Assembly (NCBI GenBank): GCA_963749415.1
Contig: CAVVMG010000001.1
Location: 1,178,001-1,242,000, forward strand
Direction: 5' to 3'
DNA: 64,000 nt
Source of the DNA: JALYNX01 sp963749415
GTDB lineage: Bacteria > Actinomycetota > Acidimicrobiia > Spongiisociales > ZC4RG35
Under the pieces are notes generated by a model that was not told the origin of the DNA, did not search any database, and saw only the letters and a program-made list of their open reading frames with translations. Below, one piece after another: positions 1 to 8,213 of the stretch. Both the position numbers and the translations under genes were made by a program. The stretch's first letter is position 1; every line of letters starts with the position of its first letter.

Positions 1-733
1 GGAGGCGAACCAGAAGCTATGGAGCTCACAGGTCGCCGAGTCCATCCTTCGTCCCGGCTCCCCCTTCAAGAAGGGTTACTCGGACAGCCCGAGAAACCGC
101 TCCTATGTGGTGATGAACAACGTGCTCTATCACCTGCACCCGGTGAAGGTGAAGCGGCACGGCGTGAAGCTCTCCTACACCCTGTGCCTCGGTGGGCTCA
201 GCTTCTTCCTCTTCATCCTGCTCACCATCACCGGGATCTTCCTGATGTTCTATTACACGCCGTCGGCCGAGACCGCGTATGCCGACATCGAGGCGCTGTC
301 GACCAGCGTCGCGTTTGGGTCACTGGTGAGGAACATGCACCGGTGGGGCGCCCATCTCATGGTGCTCTCCGTGTTCCTCCACATGAGCCGGGTCTTCTAT
401 CACGGCGCCTACAAGCCGCCGAGAGAGTTCAACTGGGTCGTGGGTGTGATCCTTCTCCTCACTACCTTGCTCCTCTCCTTCTCCGGGTACCTCTTGCCCT
501 GGGACCAACTGGCCTTTTGGGCGGTCACCGTCGGGAGCAACATGGCAGGGTTCGTGCCGGTGGTGGGCGCGCAGGTCAAGTTCGCCCTGCTCGCCGGGGT
601 CGAGGTGTCGGCGGCCACCCTGCTTCGCTTCTACGTGCTCCATGTCCTCGCCCTGCCCTTCATCCTGATCCTCTTCCTCGCGGTGCATTTCTGGAGGGTT
701 CGCAAAGATGGCGGGATATCGGGCCCGCTATGA
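1..733 (+). CDS. Cytochrome b N-terminal (b6-like) subunit of a bc complex, 5' truncated by window edge
   Basis: The reading frame is open from the first bases, so the true start lies outside the window. The protein is the four-helix, heme-carrying half of cytochrome b, a membrane subunit that oxidises (mena)quinol. Helix B holds two histidines 14 residues apart in RNMHRWGAHL...FLHM. Helix D holds two histidines 15 apart in YVLHVLALP...VHFWR. These are the usual ligands of hemes bL and bH. GYLLPWDQLAFWAVTVG is the conserved quinol-site loop. The chain stops after helix D, as in cytochrome b6, and the C-terminal half is the next gene, 9 bases downstream. The visible N-terminal part is hydrophilic and precedes the VMNNVLYHLHP motif. 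Identity is certain. The name (qcrB or petB type) is left open because the split layout differs from actinobacterial qcrCAB. Confidence 0.93.
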   Translation, partial: EANQKLWSSQVAESILRPGSPFKKGYSDSPRNRSYVVMNNVLYHLHPVKVKRHGVKLSYTLCLGGLSFFLFILLTITGIFLMFYYTPSAETAYADIEALSTSVAFGSLVRNMHRWGAHLMVLSVFLHMSRVFYHGAYKPPREFNWVVGVILLLTTLLLSFSGYLLPWDQLAFWAVTVGSNMAGFVPVVGAQVKFALLAGVEVSAATLLRFYVLHVLALPFILILFLAVHFWRVRKDGGISGPL

Positions 734-742
734 GGTCGCCAC

Positions 743-1903
743 ATGACTGAGATACCTGAAAGCCTGCTCAGGAGGTCCGCCGAGGCCAAAGCCAAGGCGC
801 TAGGGCTGCCCGTGGAACAGGTTCTCGCCGAGATGAAGGGCGAGGCCCCGCCCGCCCCACCACCCCAGGAGCCTCCCCCCGAGCCGACGTCCGACGAAGA
901 GAGTGCTGCCGAGGCGCCGGCAGAGCCCGCGGCCGAGGAAGTGCCTTCCGCTGAGGCCGCGGTCGCCGAGGAGCCGGAGGTGGAGGTCACCTCCGAACCG
1001 GAGGTCGCGCCCGAGGCTCCGCACGAGGCTTCTCCGGAGGCTTCCGAGCCCCCACCGCCTCAACCCGACCCGGTGGCCGACGCCGAGCCGGAGCCCCCCG
1101 CCGAGGCCGTCGAGTCTGAGGAAGACGGCGAGCCCGACCCCGTGGACGCCGAGACGGAGCCCCCTGCCGAGGCCGGGGACGCGGCGGCACCCGTCGAGCC
1201 CGACGTCGCCGCCGCAGAGGCGGAGCCAGAAGAGGCCACGGCCGCAGTCGCCACCTTGGTCGAAGAGGAACCACCCCCCGCTCCGGCAGGGGACGGGAGT
1301 GGCAATGGCGCCGGCAACGGGAAGGTGGCCGCCATGGTCAGCCCTCGCCCGGCGGTCCCTCCGACCGGGACCCCGGAGGGTGTCCGCACCCAGCGCCTGC
1401 TCACCGTGGTCAAGGCCCGGGCCATCCAGAACGTCAAGGCCGAGCCCACCGACAAGGTGAATACCTGGCCCCACCTGATGCTCATGGAATTCGGGGCACT
1501 GCTCGCGATCACCGGTTTCCTGGTGATCCTGGCGGTGATCATCCATTCCCCATTGCTGGATCCGGCCAACTTCAACGCCACCCCCAACCCGTCGAAGGCA
1601 CCGTGGTACTTCCTCGGTCTCCAGGAGTTGCTCTCCTACTTCGATCCCCAGATCGCAGGCGTGACCGTGCCCACGATCACCGGGCTGATCGGGTTCATGA
1701 TGGTGCCCTATGTGGACAAGAACCCCTCCACGAGGCCCAGTGATCGCAAGTTCGCCATCGCCCTCTACTCGGTGTTCCTGGCAGGGGCCGCCACCCTCAC
1801 CATCATTGGCGTCCTGTTCCGGGGCCAGGGGTTCAACTTCTCGTATCCCTGGAAAGACGGGGTGTTCTTCGACGACCTGAAGGACTGGGTGCAGTTCGAA
1901 TGA
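743..1903 (+). CDS. Cytochrome b C-terminal (subunit IV-like) protein with long acidic Pro/Ala/Glu-rich N-terminal extension
   Basis: The last ~150 residues form the subunit IV half of cytochrome b. A first membrane helix runs at about 246-270, followed by the quinol-site motif NPSKAPWYFLGLQE (PWY at 287-289, in place of classical PEWY). Two more helices follow, ending at the C-terminus. Ahead of this lies an extension of about 200 residues. It starts with a helical segment (IPESLLRRSAEAKAKALGL) and continues as a Pro/Ala/Glu/Val tract to about residue 195, which family members normally lack. The start follows the previous stop by 9 bases, and the stop overlaps the Rieske start as ATGA. The extension is probably disordered and on one membrane face. 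Its role is unknown. Confidence 0.9.
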   Translation: MTEIPESLLRRSAEAKAKALGLPVEQVLAEMKGEAPPAPPPQEPPPEPTSDEESAAEAPAEPAAEEVPSAEAAVAEEPEVEVTSEPEVAPEAPHEASPEASEPPPPQPDPVADAEPEPPAEAVESEEDGEPDPVDAETEPPAEAGDAAAPVEPDVAAAEAEPEEATAAVATLVEEEPPPAPAGDGSGNGAGNGKVAAMVSPRPAVPPTGTPEGVRTQRLLTVVKARAIQNVKAEPTDKVNTWPHLMLMEFGALLAITGFLVILAVIIHSPLLDPANFNATPNPSKAPWYFLGLQELLSYFDPQIAGVTVPTITGLIGFMMVPYVDKNPSTRPSDRKFAIALYSVFLAGAATLTIIGVLFRGQGFNFSYPWKDGVFFDDLKDWVQFE

Positions 1904-2787
1904 GTGCGGCCAACATCGCCCTGATCGGCGTTGCCGTGGTCGCGATATTTGGCGCTATCGGAGCATTCACCGTCGCCTTCCGCCGCTCCCAAGAGGACAC
2001 CGGGAAGCAGAAGGACCCCACTGCCGGCGTCTCGGAGGAGACCCGGGTCGCCGACCGCTCGATGGCCGGCGTGGTCGTCGAGGTCCCGACCGCAGAGGTC
2101 GAGCCCGAGGTGGAGGCCGACGTCGAGACCCCCGAGGAGGCCGAACCGGAGCCGACCGCGGTTCACATCGTGTCCACCCAGCGGGTGGTCGAGGTCTCCC
2201 CGGAGGAAGGCGGGGTGACCCGCCGCCAGTTCTTCAACCGGGCGATTACTGCGACCTTCGGGTCGGTGCTCGCGGTCCAGGGTCTCGCCTATCTGGCGTT
2301 CTTCTGGCCAAAGCTCACCGGCGGCTTCGGGGCCGACATCGACGCCGGTCCGATCACCGATCTCGAGGTCCAGGTGTTCACGTCAGATGGGTCTGTCCTC
2401 CCTCTCTTCATTCCCGAGGCCCGGGCGTACCTGGTCCCGGCGCCGGACACTCTCTCCGCACAGTTCGAAGGCAAGAGCGTGGAGGCAGGCGGTCTCATGG
2501 CCCTCTTCCAGCGTTGCGTCCACCTCGGATGTCGGGTTCCTTGGTGCTCGCCTTCCCAGGGGTTCGAGTGCCCCTGCCACGGCTCCAAGTACAACGCGGT
2601 GGGCGAATATTTCGGCGGCCCGGCGCCCCGGAATCTCGACCGATTTGTCGTGGAATTGGTAGGCAACAACTTCATCATCAAAACCGGATCCGTCATCCAG
2701 ACCCCGAGGGCTCCGACCCTCTCCGCCAAATACCCCCAGGGCCCCAGTTGCATCGCGGCAACCACCGCCGCTGAGCCCGAGGCATGA
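1900..2787 (+). CDS. Rieske iron-sulfur protein of the bc complex
   Basis: This 295-residue protein carries the 2Fe-2S cluster that takes one electron from quinol. Cluster ligands are C206 and H208 (CVHLGC) and C224 and H227 (CPCHG). C211 and C226 would form the stabilising disulfide, and C216 is extra. An N-terminal membrane helix spans residues 4-26. A linker of about 80 residues, acidic from about 60-84, leads to a twin-arginine motif (TRRQFFNRA, 107-115) and a second helix at about 115-136. The Tat-like motif fits export of a folded Rieske domain. An extra N-terminal helix is seen in actinobacterial QcrA proteins. It overlaps the genes on both sides by 4 bases, so it is translationally coupled within the operon. 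Confidence 0.95.
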   Translation: MSAANIALIGVAVVAIFGAIGAFTVAFRRSQEDTGKQKDPTAGVSEETRVADRSMAGVVVEVPTAEVEPEVEADVETPEEAEPEPTAVHIVSTQRVVEVSPEEGGVTRRQFFNRAITATFGSVLAVQGLAYLAFFWPKLTGGFGADIDAGPITDLEVQVFTSDGSVLPLFIPEARAYLVPAPDTLSAQFEGKSVEAGGLMALFQRCVHLGCRVPWCSPSQGFECPCHGSKYNAVGEYFGGPAPRNLDRFVVELVGNNFIIKTGSVIQTPRAPTLSAKYPQGPSCIAATTAAEPEA

Positions 2788-4700
2788 CCGCAAATCTGAT
2801 AACGGTCTTCGCCGTAGTGGTCGGCATTGTTTGGCTCGGCGTCCTCTTCGTCTCGGCGATCAGGAACCGGGGTGGAGAGGAGGTCTCCCCCAACCTCAAG
2901 CCCGGGATCACCGACCAGGAGATGGAGACCAAGCGCCTCGAAGGGGGCCAGAAGGCCGCAATCGCCTTCTCGGCATTTCTCGCCATCGCAGTGCCCCTGT
3001 ATTTCCTCGGGGAAACCGGTCGACAGGAGAACTTCGTCACGGAGTTCGACGAGGCCGCCGTCGAGCGGGGAGCACACATCGTCGAGGAGTTCGCCTGTTT
3101 CAGCTGTCACGGCCCGGAGGGGTCGGGTGGGACCGCGCGCTATGTCGAGAAAAGGTCCGGGGTAACCGTGCAGTGGGCCGTCCCGTCGCTAAATGACGTG
3201 CTGTTCCGTTACGACGAGGACGAGGTCAACTTCTGGGTCACCTACGGACGGGGCAACACCCCGATGCCGGCGTGGGGCCTTCCCGGTGGCGGCCCGCTCA
3301 ACGAGCAGCAGGTCGAATCGGTGGTGGAGTACTTGAAGTCGATCCAGATCAGCCAGAACGAGGCACTGGCCGAGGTGGAGCCCGGAATCGACGCACAACT
3401 CGACCGTTTGGCCACTGCCGACGCGGCGGTGAGGGTCGCGGTGGTCAACCAGACCCAGGTGGTGGCTGACATCGTGGCGGCACCGGCGCGGCTGGAGATC
3501 GTGGCTCCTCTTGCGCTGCGAGCCACAGAAGTCCTCGAGGGGGCGGCCGAAGGGCTGGACACCGACGCCGACGGAGTGTCCGATTCTGCCGAAGCCGAGC
3601 TGTCGGCGATATCGGTCGACGCCGTGGAGCAACTGACAGTTGTCGAGCCGATCGCAATGGATCCAGAAGTCGCCGACGCCGAGTTGGCGGACGAGGCAAT
3701 CCTCAGTCTGGAGGCGGTTCTGGAGACCGCCCCCATCGTGGAGCTGAACCTCACTGCCATCCAGGCCGCAATCGAAATCGGCACCGTCGAGCCCAACGTT
3801 GGCCTGGGGAGCGGTTCTCTGGTCTTGCTCGATGAGATCGCGGCCCAGGCCTCGGATCTGGGTATCGATGTCCCGACCTCCATAGAGAACGCCGACGATG
3901 CCGCCGAGTTGGTGGCGGCGCTCGATGAAGCGGCAGCTGCGGAGACTCCACCGGAAGGGGTGGCCGATCTGGCCTCAGCCGCCACAACCGCCGTCACAGA
4001 TGGCTCCGATCCCGACGGAGATGGGCTCTCCACCGCCGCCGAGGGAGTGGTGACCAATCAGATGACCGAGGCCAACCTGGCCACGATGCCCGGCGACCCC
4101 CCGCTGCAGACGATCACCCTCGACCCGGCGAATCCGGCTTCCGTGGGCGGCGAGCCCGACCTGGAGACCGCTGCGGCGTTCGTGGGCAGCCTGGAGTCGT
4201 TGCATACTCAGCTCCAGGTTGCAACCGACAACCAAAACAACCTTCTCGACCAGGAACAGGGAGGAGTCGACTATCTCCTCGAAGCCGAAGAGTCCAGAAC
4301 CTGGGAGATCGACTTCGAAGGGGTCGCCGAGTCGATGGGATTGAGTGTCGAGGAGGCGCAGCGGGCCGTGGGGCTGTTCAACTCCAATTGTGCTCGTTGT
4401 CACACCGCGGGTTTCAGCGCAGGCGTGCCTTATACCCAGGAAGCCGGTTCCGGTGGATTCGGACCCGCGCTCTGGGACGGGCGCCCGGTCGTTCAGTTCG
4501 GAGATGCAACTCCAGAGCCAATCGATGATCTGCTGGTCCAATTCCTGATCCGGGGCTCCGAGGCGCAGACCCCCTACGGGCTCAACGGATTCGGATCAGG
4601 CCGGATGCCATCCTTTGGCGCCCTCCTCAGCCAGGAGGACATCGAGCTTCTCGCGGCCTATCTTCGCGGTGGCAACATGGACGGGAAGGCCCAACCATGA
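2784..4700 (+). CDS. Membrane-anchored diheme cytochrome c with calcium-motif-bearing insert
   Basis: A 638-residue protein with two c-type heme sites, C105-x-x-C108-H109 (CFSCHG) and C536-x-x-C539-H540 (CARCHT). Plausible methionine axial ligands are M161 (TPMPAW) and M608 (GRMPSFG). Hydrophobic helices at about 4-26 and 56-76 anchor it. By position it accepts electrons from the Rieske protein, like actinobacterial QcrC. The heme domains are separated by a low-complexity Ala/Glu/Val insert of about 330 residues. That insert holds two Asp-rich calcium-type motifs, DTDADGVSD at 259-267 and DPDGDGLST at 409-417, like thrombospondin type 3 repeats. The insert is not a normal QcrC feature. The gene has 4-base overlaps on both sides. 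Confidence 0.88.
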   Translation: MTANLITVFAVVVGIVWLGVLFVSAIRNRGGEEVSPNLKPGITDQEMETKRLEGGQKAAIAFSAFLAIAVPLYFLGETGRQENFVTEFDEAAVERGAHIVEEFACFSCHGPEGSGGTARYVEKRSGVTVQWAVPSLNDVLFRYDEDEVNFWVTYGRGNTPMPAWGLPGGGPLNEQQVESVVEYLKSIQISQNEALAEVEPGIDAQLDRLATADAAVRVAVVNQTQVVADIVAAPARLEIVAPLALRATEVLEGAAEGLDTDADGVSDSAEAELSAISVDAVEQLTVVEPIAMDPEVADAELADEAILSLEAVLETAPIVELNLTAIQAAIEIGTVEPNVGLGSGSLVLLDEIAAQASDLGIDVPTSIENADDAAELVAALDEAAAAETPPEGVADLASAATTAVTDGSDPDGDGLSTAAEGVVTNQMTEANLATMPGDPPLQTITLDPANPASVGGEPDLETAAAFVGSLESLHTQLQVATDNQNNLLDQEQGGVDYLLEAEESRTWEIDFEGVAESMGLSVEEAQRAVGLFNSNCARCHTAGFSAGVPYTQEAGSGGFGPALWDGRPVVQFGDATPEPIDDLLVQFLIRGSEAQTPYGLNGFGSGRMPSFGALLSQEDIELLAAYLRGGNMDGKAQP

Positions 4701-5086
4701 CGGTCGTCGTGGCGCAGGGAGACTTCTTCCGGGAGTTCTTCAGGTCGCTGTTCTCCGCCAACCTGTTCGTGACCGGTGTGCTGCTCACCATCGGCGCGGT
4801 CTTGCTGTTCTACGGGTCGATCTACCTGTTCAACCTGACCAACCTCGGGAAACGGCTCGGTTTCCTGGTCACCGGGGCGGCGCTCTTCGGCTGGCTCACC
4901 ATCACTTCCATGCTCTTCGTGGTCTACGCACCACGCGGGCCCAAGCCGGACAACATCGAGGGGCTCAGCCCTCTGGAGATCCGGATCATCCCGATCACAT
5001 ATCTGCTGGTGTCACTGGTCCTCTTCCTGGTGTTCCTCGTCGCCCTCCACCAGTACGAGGAGCTCCAGGAGAAGAGCTCGGCGTAG
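4697..5086 (+). CDS. Small membrane protein of the bc operon, function unknown
   Basis: A 129-residue protein with about three membrane helices (roughly 22-46, 55-78 and 96-120). A short amphipathic N-terminus is rich in Phe (DFFREFFRSLF) and the C-terminus is charged (HQYEELQEKSSA). It overlaps the cytochrome c gene by 4 bases and is the last gene of the operon, so it is probably an accessory or assembly subunit of the bc complex. I do not recognise a named family. A terminator-like region follows and the next gene runs toward it. Confidence 0.75.
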   Translation: MTVVVAQGDFFREFFRSLFSANLFVTGVLLTIGAVLLFYGSIYLFNLTNLGKRLGFLVTGAALFGWLTITSMLFVVYAPRGPKPDNIEGLSPLEIRIIPITYLLVSLVLFLVFLVALHQYEELQEKSSA

Positions 5087-5093
5087 CCCGTTT

Positions 5094-5141
5094 CTCCCCC
5101 CAGTGAACGAAGTGAGCGAGGGGAGTACCCCGAAAGGGGGA
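5094..5141. terminator. Hairpin-rich region between convergent genes
   Basis: The 62 bases between the convergent bc operon and rex hold nested inverted repeats. CTCCCCC at 5094-5100 pairs with GGGGGAG at 5135-5141, and a tight CCCC-GAAA-GGGG hairpin sits at 5128-5139. There is no clear T-run. It probably ends transcripts on one or both strands. It also contains the AGTGAACGAAGTGAGCGAG word discussed under findings. Confidence 0.5.
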
Positions 5142-5148
5142 GAGGGGC

Positions 5149-5769
5149 CTATCCCCGCCCGTAGTAGCTCAGCACCTGGAGCTCCATCGATAGGTCGACC
5201 TGCCGCACGGTGACATTCGTCGGGACGTTGACCCGGACCGGTGCGAAATTGAGGATCGACCTCACCCCGAGGCCCACGAGCCGGTCTGTCACCTGCTGGG
5301 CGGCCACCGCGGGCACGGCCAGGATCGCCATGTCGAAGCAGCCTCCCCGGCAATCGGTGTCCATCTGATCCAGGTTCCTCACCTCCACCCGACCAGCCAT
5401 CGAGCCCACCTTGCGAGTGTCACTGTCGTAGACGGCGGTCACGTCGAAGCCCCGACGACTCAGGCCGCCATATGCGGCGAGAGCACGGCCCAGGTTGCCG
5501 GCGCCGATGATCGCCACGTTGCGCCGGTCGGCTATGCCCAGTTCCTGTCGGATCCGCTGGCGCAACTCCGGGACCGAGTAGCCGACGCCACGAACACCAT
5601 GAAAGTCGAGGTGGGAGAGGTCCCGACGCACATTGGCGGCGTTGGCACCAGCGGCCTCGGCGAGCTCCTCGGAGCTGACGGTGTCCCTGGCCTGCAAGTC
5701 CTCGAGCAATCGCAGATAGCGCGGCAGGCGGACCACGGTTGCCTTGGGAAGCCCTGACATGTCGGTCAC
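5149..5769 (-). CDS. rex: Redox-sensing transcriptional repressor Rex
   Basis: A 206-residue Rex. The N-terminal winged helix (about 8-75) contains SSEELAEAAGANAANVRRD and ends in the typical HGVRGVGYSV. The Rossmann domain begins with NVAIIGAGNLGRALA, the NAD(H)-binding glycine motif, and ends in the conserved FAPVRVNVP segment. Rex represses respiratory genes until the NADH/NAD+ ratio rises, and its position between bc-complex and complex I genes fits that role. The start is GTG at 5769. An ATG four codons in (5760) is also possible. It is divergent from the flavoprotein gene at 5833, leaving a 60-base shared upstream region. I saw no clean Rex operator by eye. Confidence 0.95.
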   Translation of the reverse strand: MTDMSGLPKATVVRLPRYLRLLEDLQARDTVSSEELAEAAGANAANVRRDLSHLDFHGVRGVGYSVPELRQRIRQELGIADRRNVAIIGAGNLGRALAAYGGLSRRGFDVTAVYDSDTRKVGSMAGRVEVRNLDQMDTDCRGGCFDMAILAVPAVAAQQVTDRLVGLGVRSILNFAPVRVNVPTNVTVRQVDLSMELQVLSYYGRG

Positions 5770-5832
5770 GATAAACGGGGAGCCAGGGGCCGAATGACGG
5801 CTCGCGGCCCTGGCTATCTAACCTCCGAGGCG

Positions 5833-7071
5833 ATGGACGCACCTTCGGTGCTCGTGATCGGCGGCGGTCCCGCCGGGTCGGCCGCCGCATACTGGCTAGC
5901 CCGCGACGGGCACGATGTCACCCTGGTCGAGAAGAAGGAGTATCCGCGGGACAAGACCTGCGGCGACGGTCTGACTCCGCGGGCGATTCTGCAATTGCAG
6001 GACATGGGATTCGACTTCGATGTCCCCCAGTTCCACACCATCACCGGCCTTCGCTCATACGCGGGTGACGACCTGATGCTGGAGCTTCCCTGGCCCGAGC
6101 ACTCACGGTTTCCCAACTGGGGCGGGGTGATGCGCCGGCGCGACCTCGATGCGCAGGTGGCCACTCTGGCCGCCAAACAAGGGGTGACGATTCTGGAGAA
6201 GACCGAGGCCACCCCCGTGATCGAGGATGGCTTTCTCGATGGCGTGACGCTGGGCCACAACGGGAGCAGTGTCACCGTGAAGCCCCGGATCACGGTGATC
6301 GCCGACGGCTCGATGAACCGGTTCGGCCGGGAACTGGGCACCGAGCGGCGACGGGACTACCCGATGGGGCTGGCTGCCCGTGGCTATTACTCGTCGCCTC
6401 GCTCCACCGACCCGTTTCTGGAGAGCCAGCTCGACCTTCGCGACTCATCAGGAGCCACTCTTCCCGGATACGGCTGGGTGTTCCCATTGGGCGATGGGAC
6501 GGTGAACGTCGGAGTCGGGCTGCTCACCACCTTCAAGCGATGGAAGCACGTCAACACCACCCACATGATGGCTGACTACGCGGCGACCGCCCCGGCGTAT
6601 TGGGAGCTGAGTGAAGAGTCCAAGCTCACCAACCCGGTGGGTGGCAAGCTCACCATGTCGTTCTCCAAGGGACCACTGGTCGGTTCCAACTGGATCACGA
6701 TCGGCGATGCCGCAGGGGCGATCAATCCCTGGAACGGGGAGGGGATCTCGTACGCGTATGAGACGGGCAGGATCGCAGCAGAGCACGTCAGCGAAGCATT
6801 GGGGACCGAAGACCTCGGCTTGCTCCGCCGCTACCCACAGCACCTGGAAGACGAATACGGCCTCTATTACAAGACGGCCCGGGTCTTCGTGAAGCTGATC
6901 GGACATCCCTCGGTGATGCGGACCCTGGCCCACACCGGGCTCCACAACAAGACCCTGATGGAGTGGACTCTCAAAGTGATGGCAAACCTGCTCGACGAGG
7001 ACGACAAGCATGTCGGGGAGCGGGTCTACGACTCCCTGGCGGCGATGGTGCGCACGCTTCCCACCTCTTGA
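5833..7071 (+). CDS. Geranylgeranyl reductase family FAD-dependent oxidoreductase (menaquinone reductase-like)
   Basis: A 412-residue flavoprotein starting at the ATG just before VLVIGGGPAGSAAA, the FAD dinucleotide-binding motif. An in-frame ATG 13 codons upstream is less likely. The family signature DKTCGDGLTPRA follows. A second FAD motif region is WITIGDAAGAINPWNGEGI. The family hydrogenates isoprenoid chains. In actinobacteria a relative sits directly upstream of the nuo operon, and MenJ of Mycobacterium saturates menaquinone side chains. The bc-complex and complex I neighbours support menaquinone as the substrate, but this is inference. It ends 2 bases from the opposing gene at 7074. 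Confidence 0.85.
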   Translation: MDAPSVLVIGGGPAGSAAAYWLARDGHDVTLVEKKEYPRDKTCGDGLTPRAILQLQDMGFDFDVPQFHTITGLRSYAGDDLMLELPWPEHSRFPNWGGVMRRRDLDAQVATLAAKQGVTILEKTEATPVIEDGFLDGVTLGHNGSSVTVKPRITVIADGSMNRFGRELGTERRRDYPMGLAARGYYSSPRSTDPFLESQLDLRDSSGATLPGYGWVFPLGDGTVNVGVGLLTTFKRWKHVNTTHMMADYAATAPAYWELSEESKLTNPVGGKLTMSFSKGPLVGSNWITIGDAAGAINPWNGEGISYAYETGRIAAEHVSEALGTEDLGLLRRYPQHLEDEYGLYYKTARVFVKLIGHPSVMRTLAHTGLHNKTLMEWTLKVMANLLDEDDKHVGERVYDSLAAMVRTLPTS

Positions 7072-7073
7072 AG

Positions 7074-8090
7074 TCAAAGGTGGGGGGCAACCTCCTCGGC
7101 GAGTTGCTGCATCAACTCCACCTGGTCCGGGTACTCGAGCATGGCGAAGTGGCTTCGGGCGGCGAATTCCACCGGCAGCCCGGCCCGTTCCCTGAGATCG
7201 AGCAGGGTGGAGACCATCTCCTCGGTGGGGCCGGCCAAGGTGAACCGGTTGGTCAGGGCACTCCGCCGTTCGTCGGTGAGCTCCGGTGGCGGTGGCGGCG
7301 GCCCGGGACGGCTCGCCGACGCCTCCATGTCGCTGTACTTCCAAGTCATGTGCCAGAGCGCGTCGGTGTAACGAGACCAGGCCTCCTCCGCGGTCGCGCC
7401 GGGAAGCATCACCGAATAGTGGACGATGCGGAGCTCGGAGGGGTCGCGATTGACCCGCTCGCACTCGTCGCGGATCCATGCCAGCTGCTGCATGAATTTG
7501 TCGGGGCCGACGTTGGAGAAAATCCCGTCGGCGACACGGGCCGCCCGGCGAATCGCGGGCTCGGCGCCACCACCGATCAGGATCTGGATCGGGGCGGACG
7601 GCCGGGGCCGGACTGCGAGCTCGGGGAACCGATAGACGGTGCCCTCGTGGAGAAAAGGCTCACCGGACCAGGCCTGGCGAAGGATGGTCACGGTCTCCCG
7701 CATCGCCATTCCCCGTTTCGTCATATCGGCGCCGAGACCCTGGAACTCGATCTCACTCCAGCCCAATCCCAGGCCCAGGGTGAACCGCCCTCCGCTGATC
7801 AGGCTCACGGTGGCCGCGTCCTCCGCAAGGCGCAGCGGGTGGTGCAATGGGGCCAGGATGACCCCCGTTGCGATCTCGATACGTGAGGTGACAGCGGCGA
7901 TGGCGGCGCTGACCACGGCCAGGGATGGCATATAGCCGTCGTCGACGAAATGATGCTCGGTCGTCCAGATCGAGGAGAACCCGAGTCGCTCGGCATCGAC
8001 CGCGAGCCGGATCGCCTCGTCGTACGCCCGTGACCAGTCGGTTTCGCCGGGGCGGAGTTGGGCGCTGAGCAAACCGAATCCAAGGCTCAA
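7074..8090 (-). CDS. Luciferase-like (LLM class) F420-type oxidoreductase
   Basis: A 338-residue single-domain TIM-barrel protein of the luciferase-like monooxygenase superfamily. Visible features are IWTTEHHFVDDGYMPS near residues 42-57, the TGVILAPLHHPLRLAE core, and SGGRFTLGLGLGW around 100-112. These are typical of actinobacterial members that use coenzyme F420 or FMN. A Pro-rich loop (about 255-270) is unusual but short. The substrate cannot be told. It faces the flavoprotein gene end-to-end and diverges from nuoA, so it is probably not part of the complex I operon. Confidence 0.85.
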   Translation of the reverse strand: MSLGFGLLSAQLRPGETDWSRAYDEAIRLAVDAERLGFSSIWTTEHHFVDDGYMPSLAVVSAAIAAVTSRIEIATGVILAPLHHPLRLAEDAATVSLISGGRFTLGLGLGWSEIEFQGLGADMTKRGMAMRETVTILRQAWSGEPFLHEGTVYRFPELAVRPRPSAPIQILIGGGAEPAIRRAARVADGIFSNVGPDKFMQQLAWIRDECERVNRDPSELRIVHYSVMLPGATAEEAWSRYTDALWHMTWKYSDMEASASRPGPPPPPPELTDERRSALTNRFTLAGPTEEMVSTLLDLRERAGLPVEFAARSHFAMLEYPDQVELMQQLAEEVAPHL

Positions 8091-8213
8091 TTGACTTCCT
8101 TCATCGGGCGCAGACTATGAGAGTCCGAGGCGGCCCAGCGCGGCCGAAGGCTCCGTCGGCCCGGGTGAGCCGCTGATTACCCGCACCCCAACGCCGGTTC
8201 TAAGCTCAGATTC
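8091..8213 (+). promoter_or_regulatory. Candidate nuoA promoter region
   Basis: The 123 bases between the divergent oxidoreductase and nuoA must hold the nuo promoter. TTGACT at 8091-8096 is a good -35, with weak -10 options near 8114-8121. A second -10-like TAAGCT at 8201-8206 lies 7 bases before the GTG of nuoA, which would give a leaderless message. Neither is decisive. Confidence 0.35.

Noticed and set aside
631..3100. Long open frames antisense to the bc-complex genes
   Set aside because: High-GC DNA opens antisense frames. These are Arg/Gly/Pro-rich without recognisable domains and lie fully opposite confident genes.
8176..8200. GGGTAA on the minus strand upstream of the first F420-type oxidoreductase
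   Set aside because: It lacks a matching -35 and is 85 bases from the start, so it is not counted in the regulon.
5770..8213. Rex operator near rex, the flavoprotein or nuoA
   Set aside because: I looked for TTGTGAA-like palindromes with TTCACAA arms and found no clean match, so no site is claimed. A matrix scan would be decisive.
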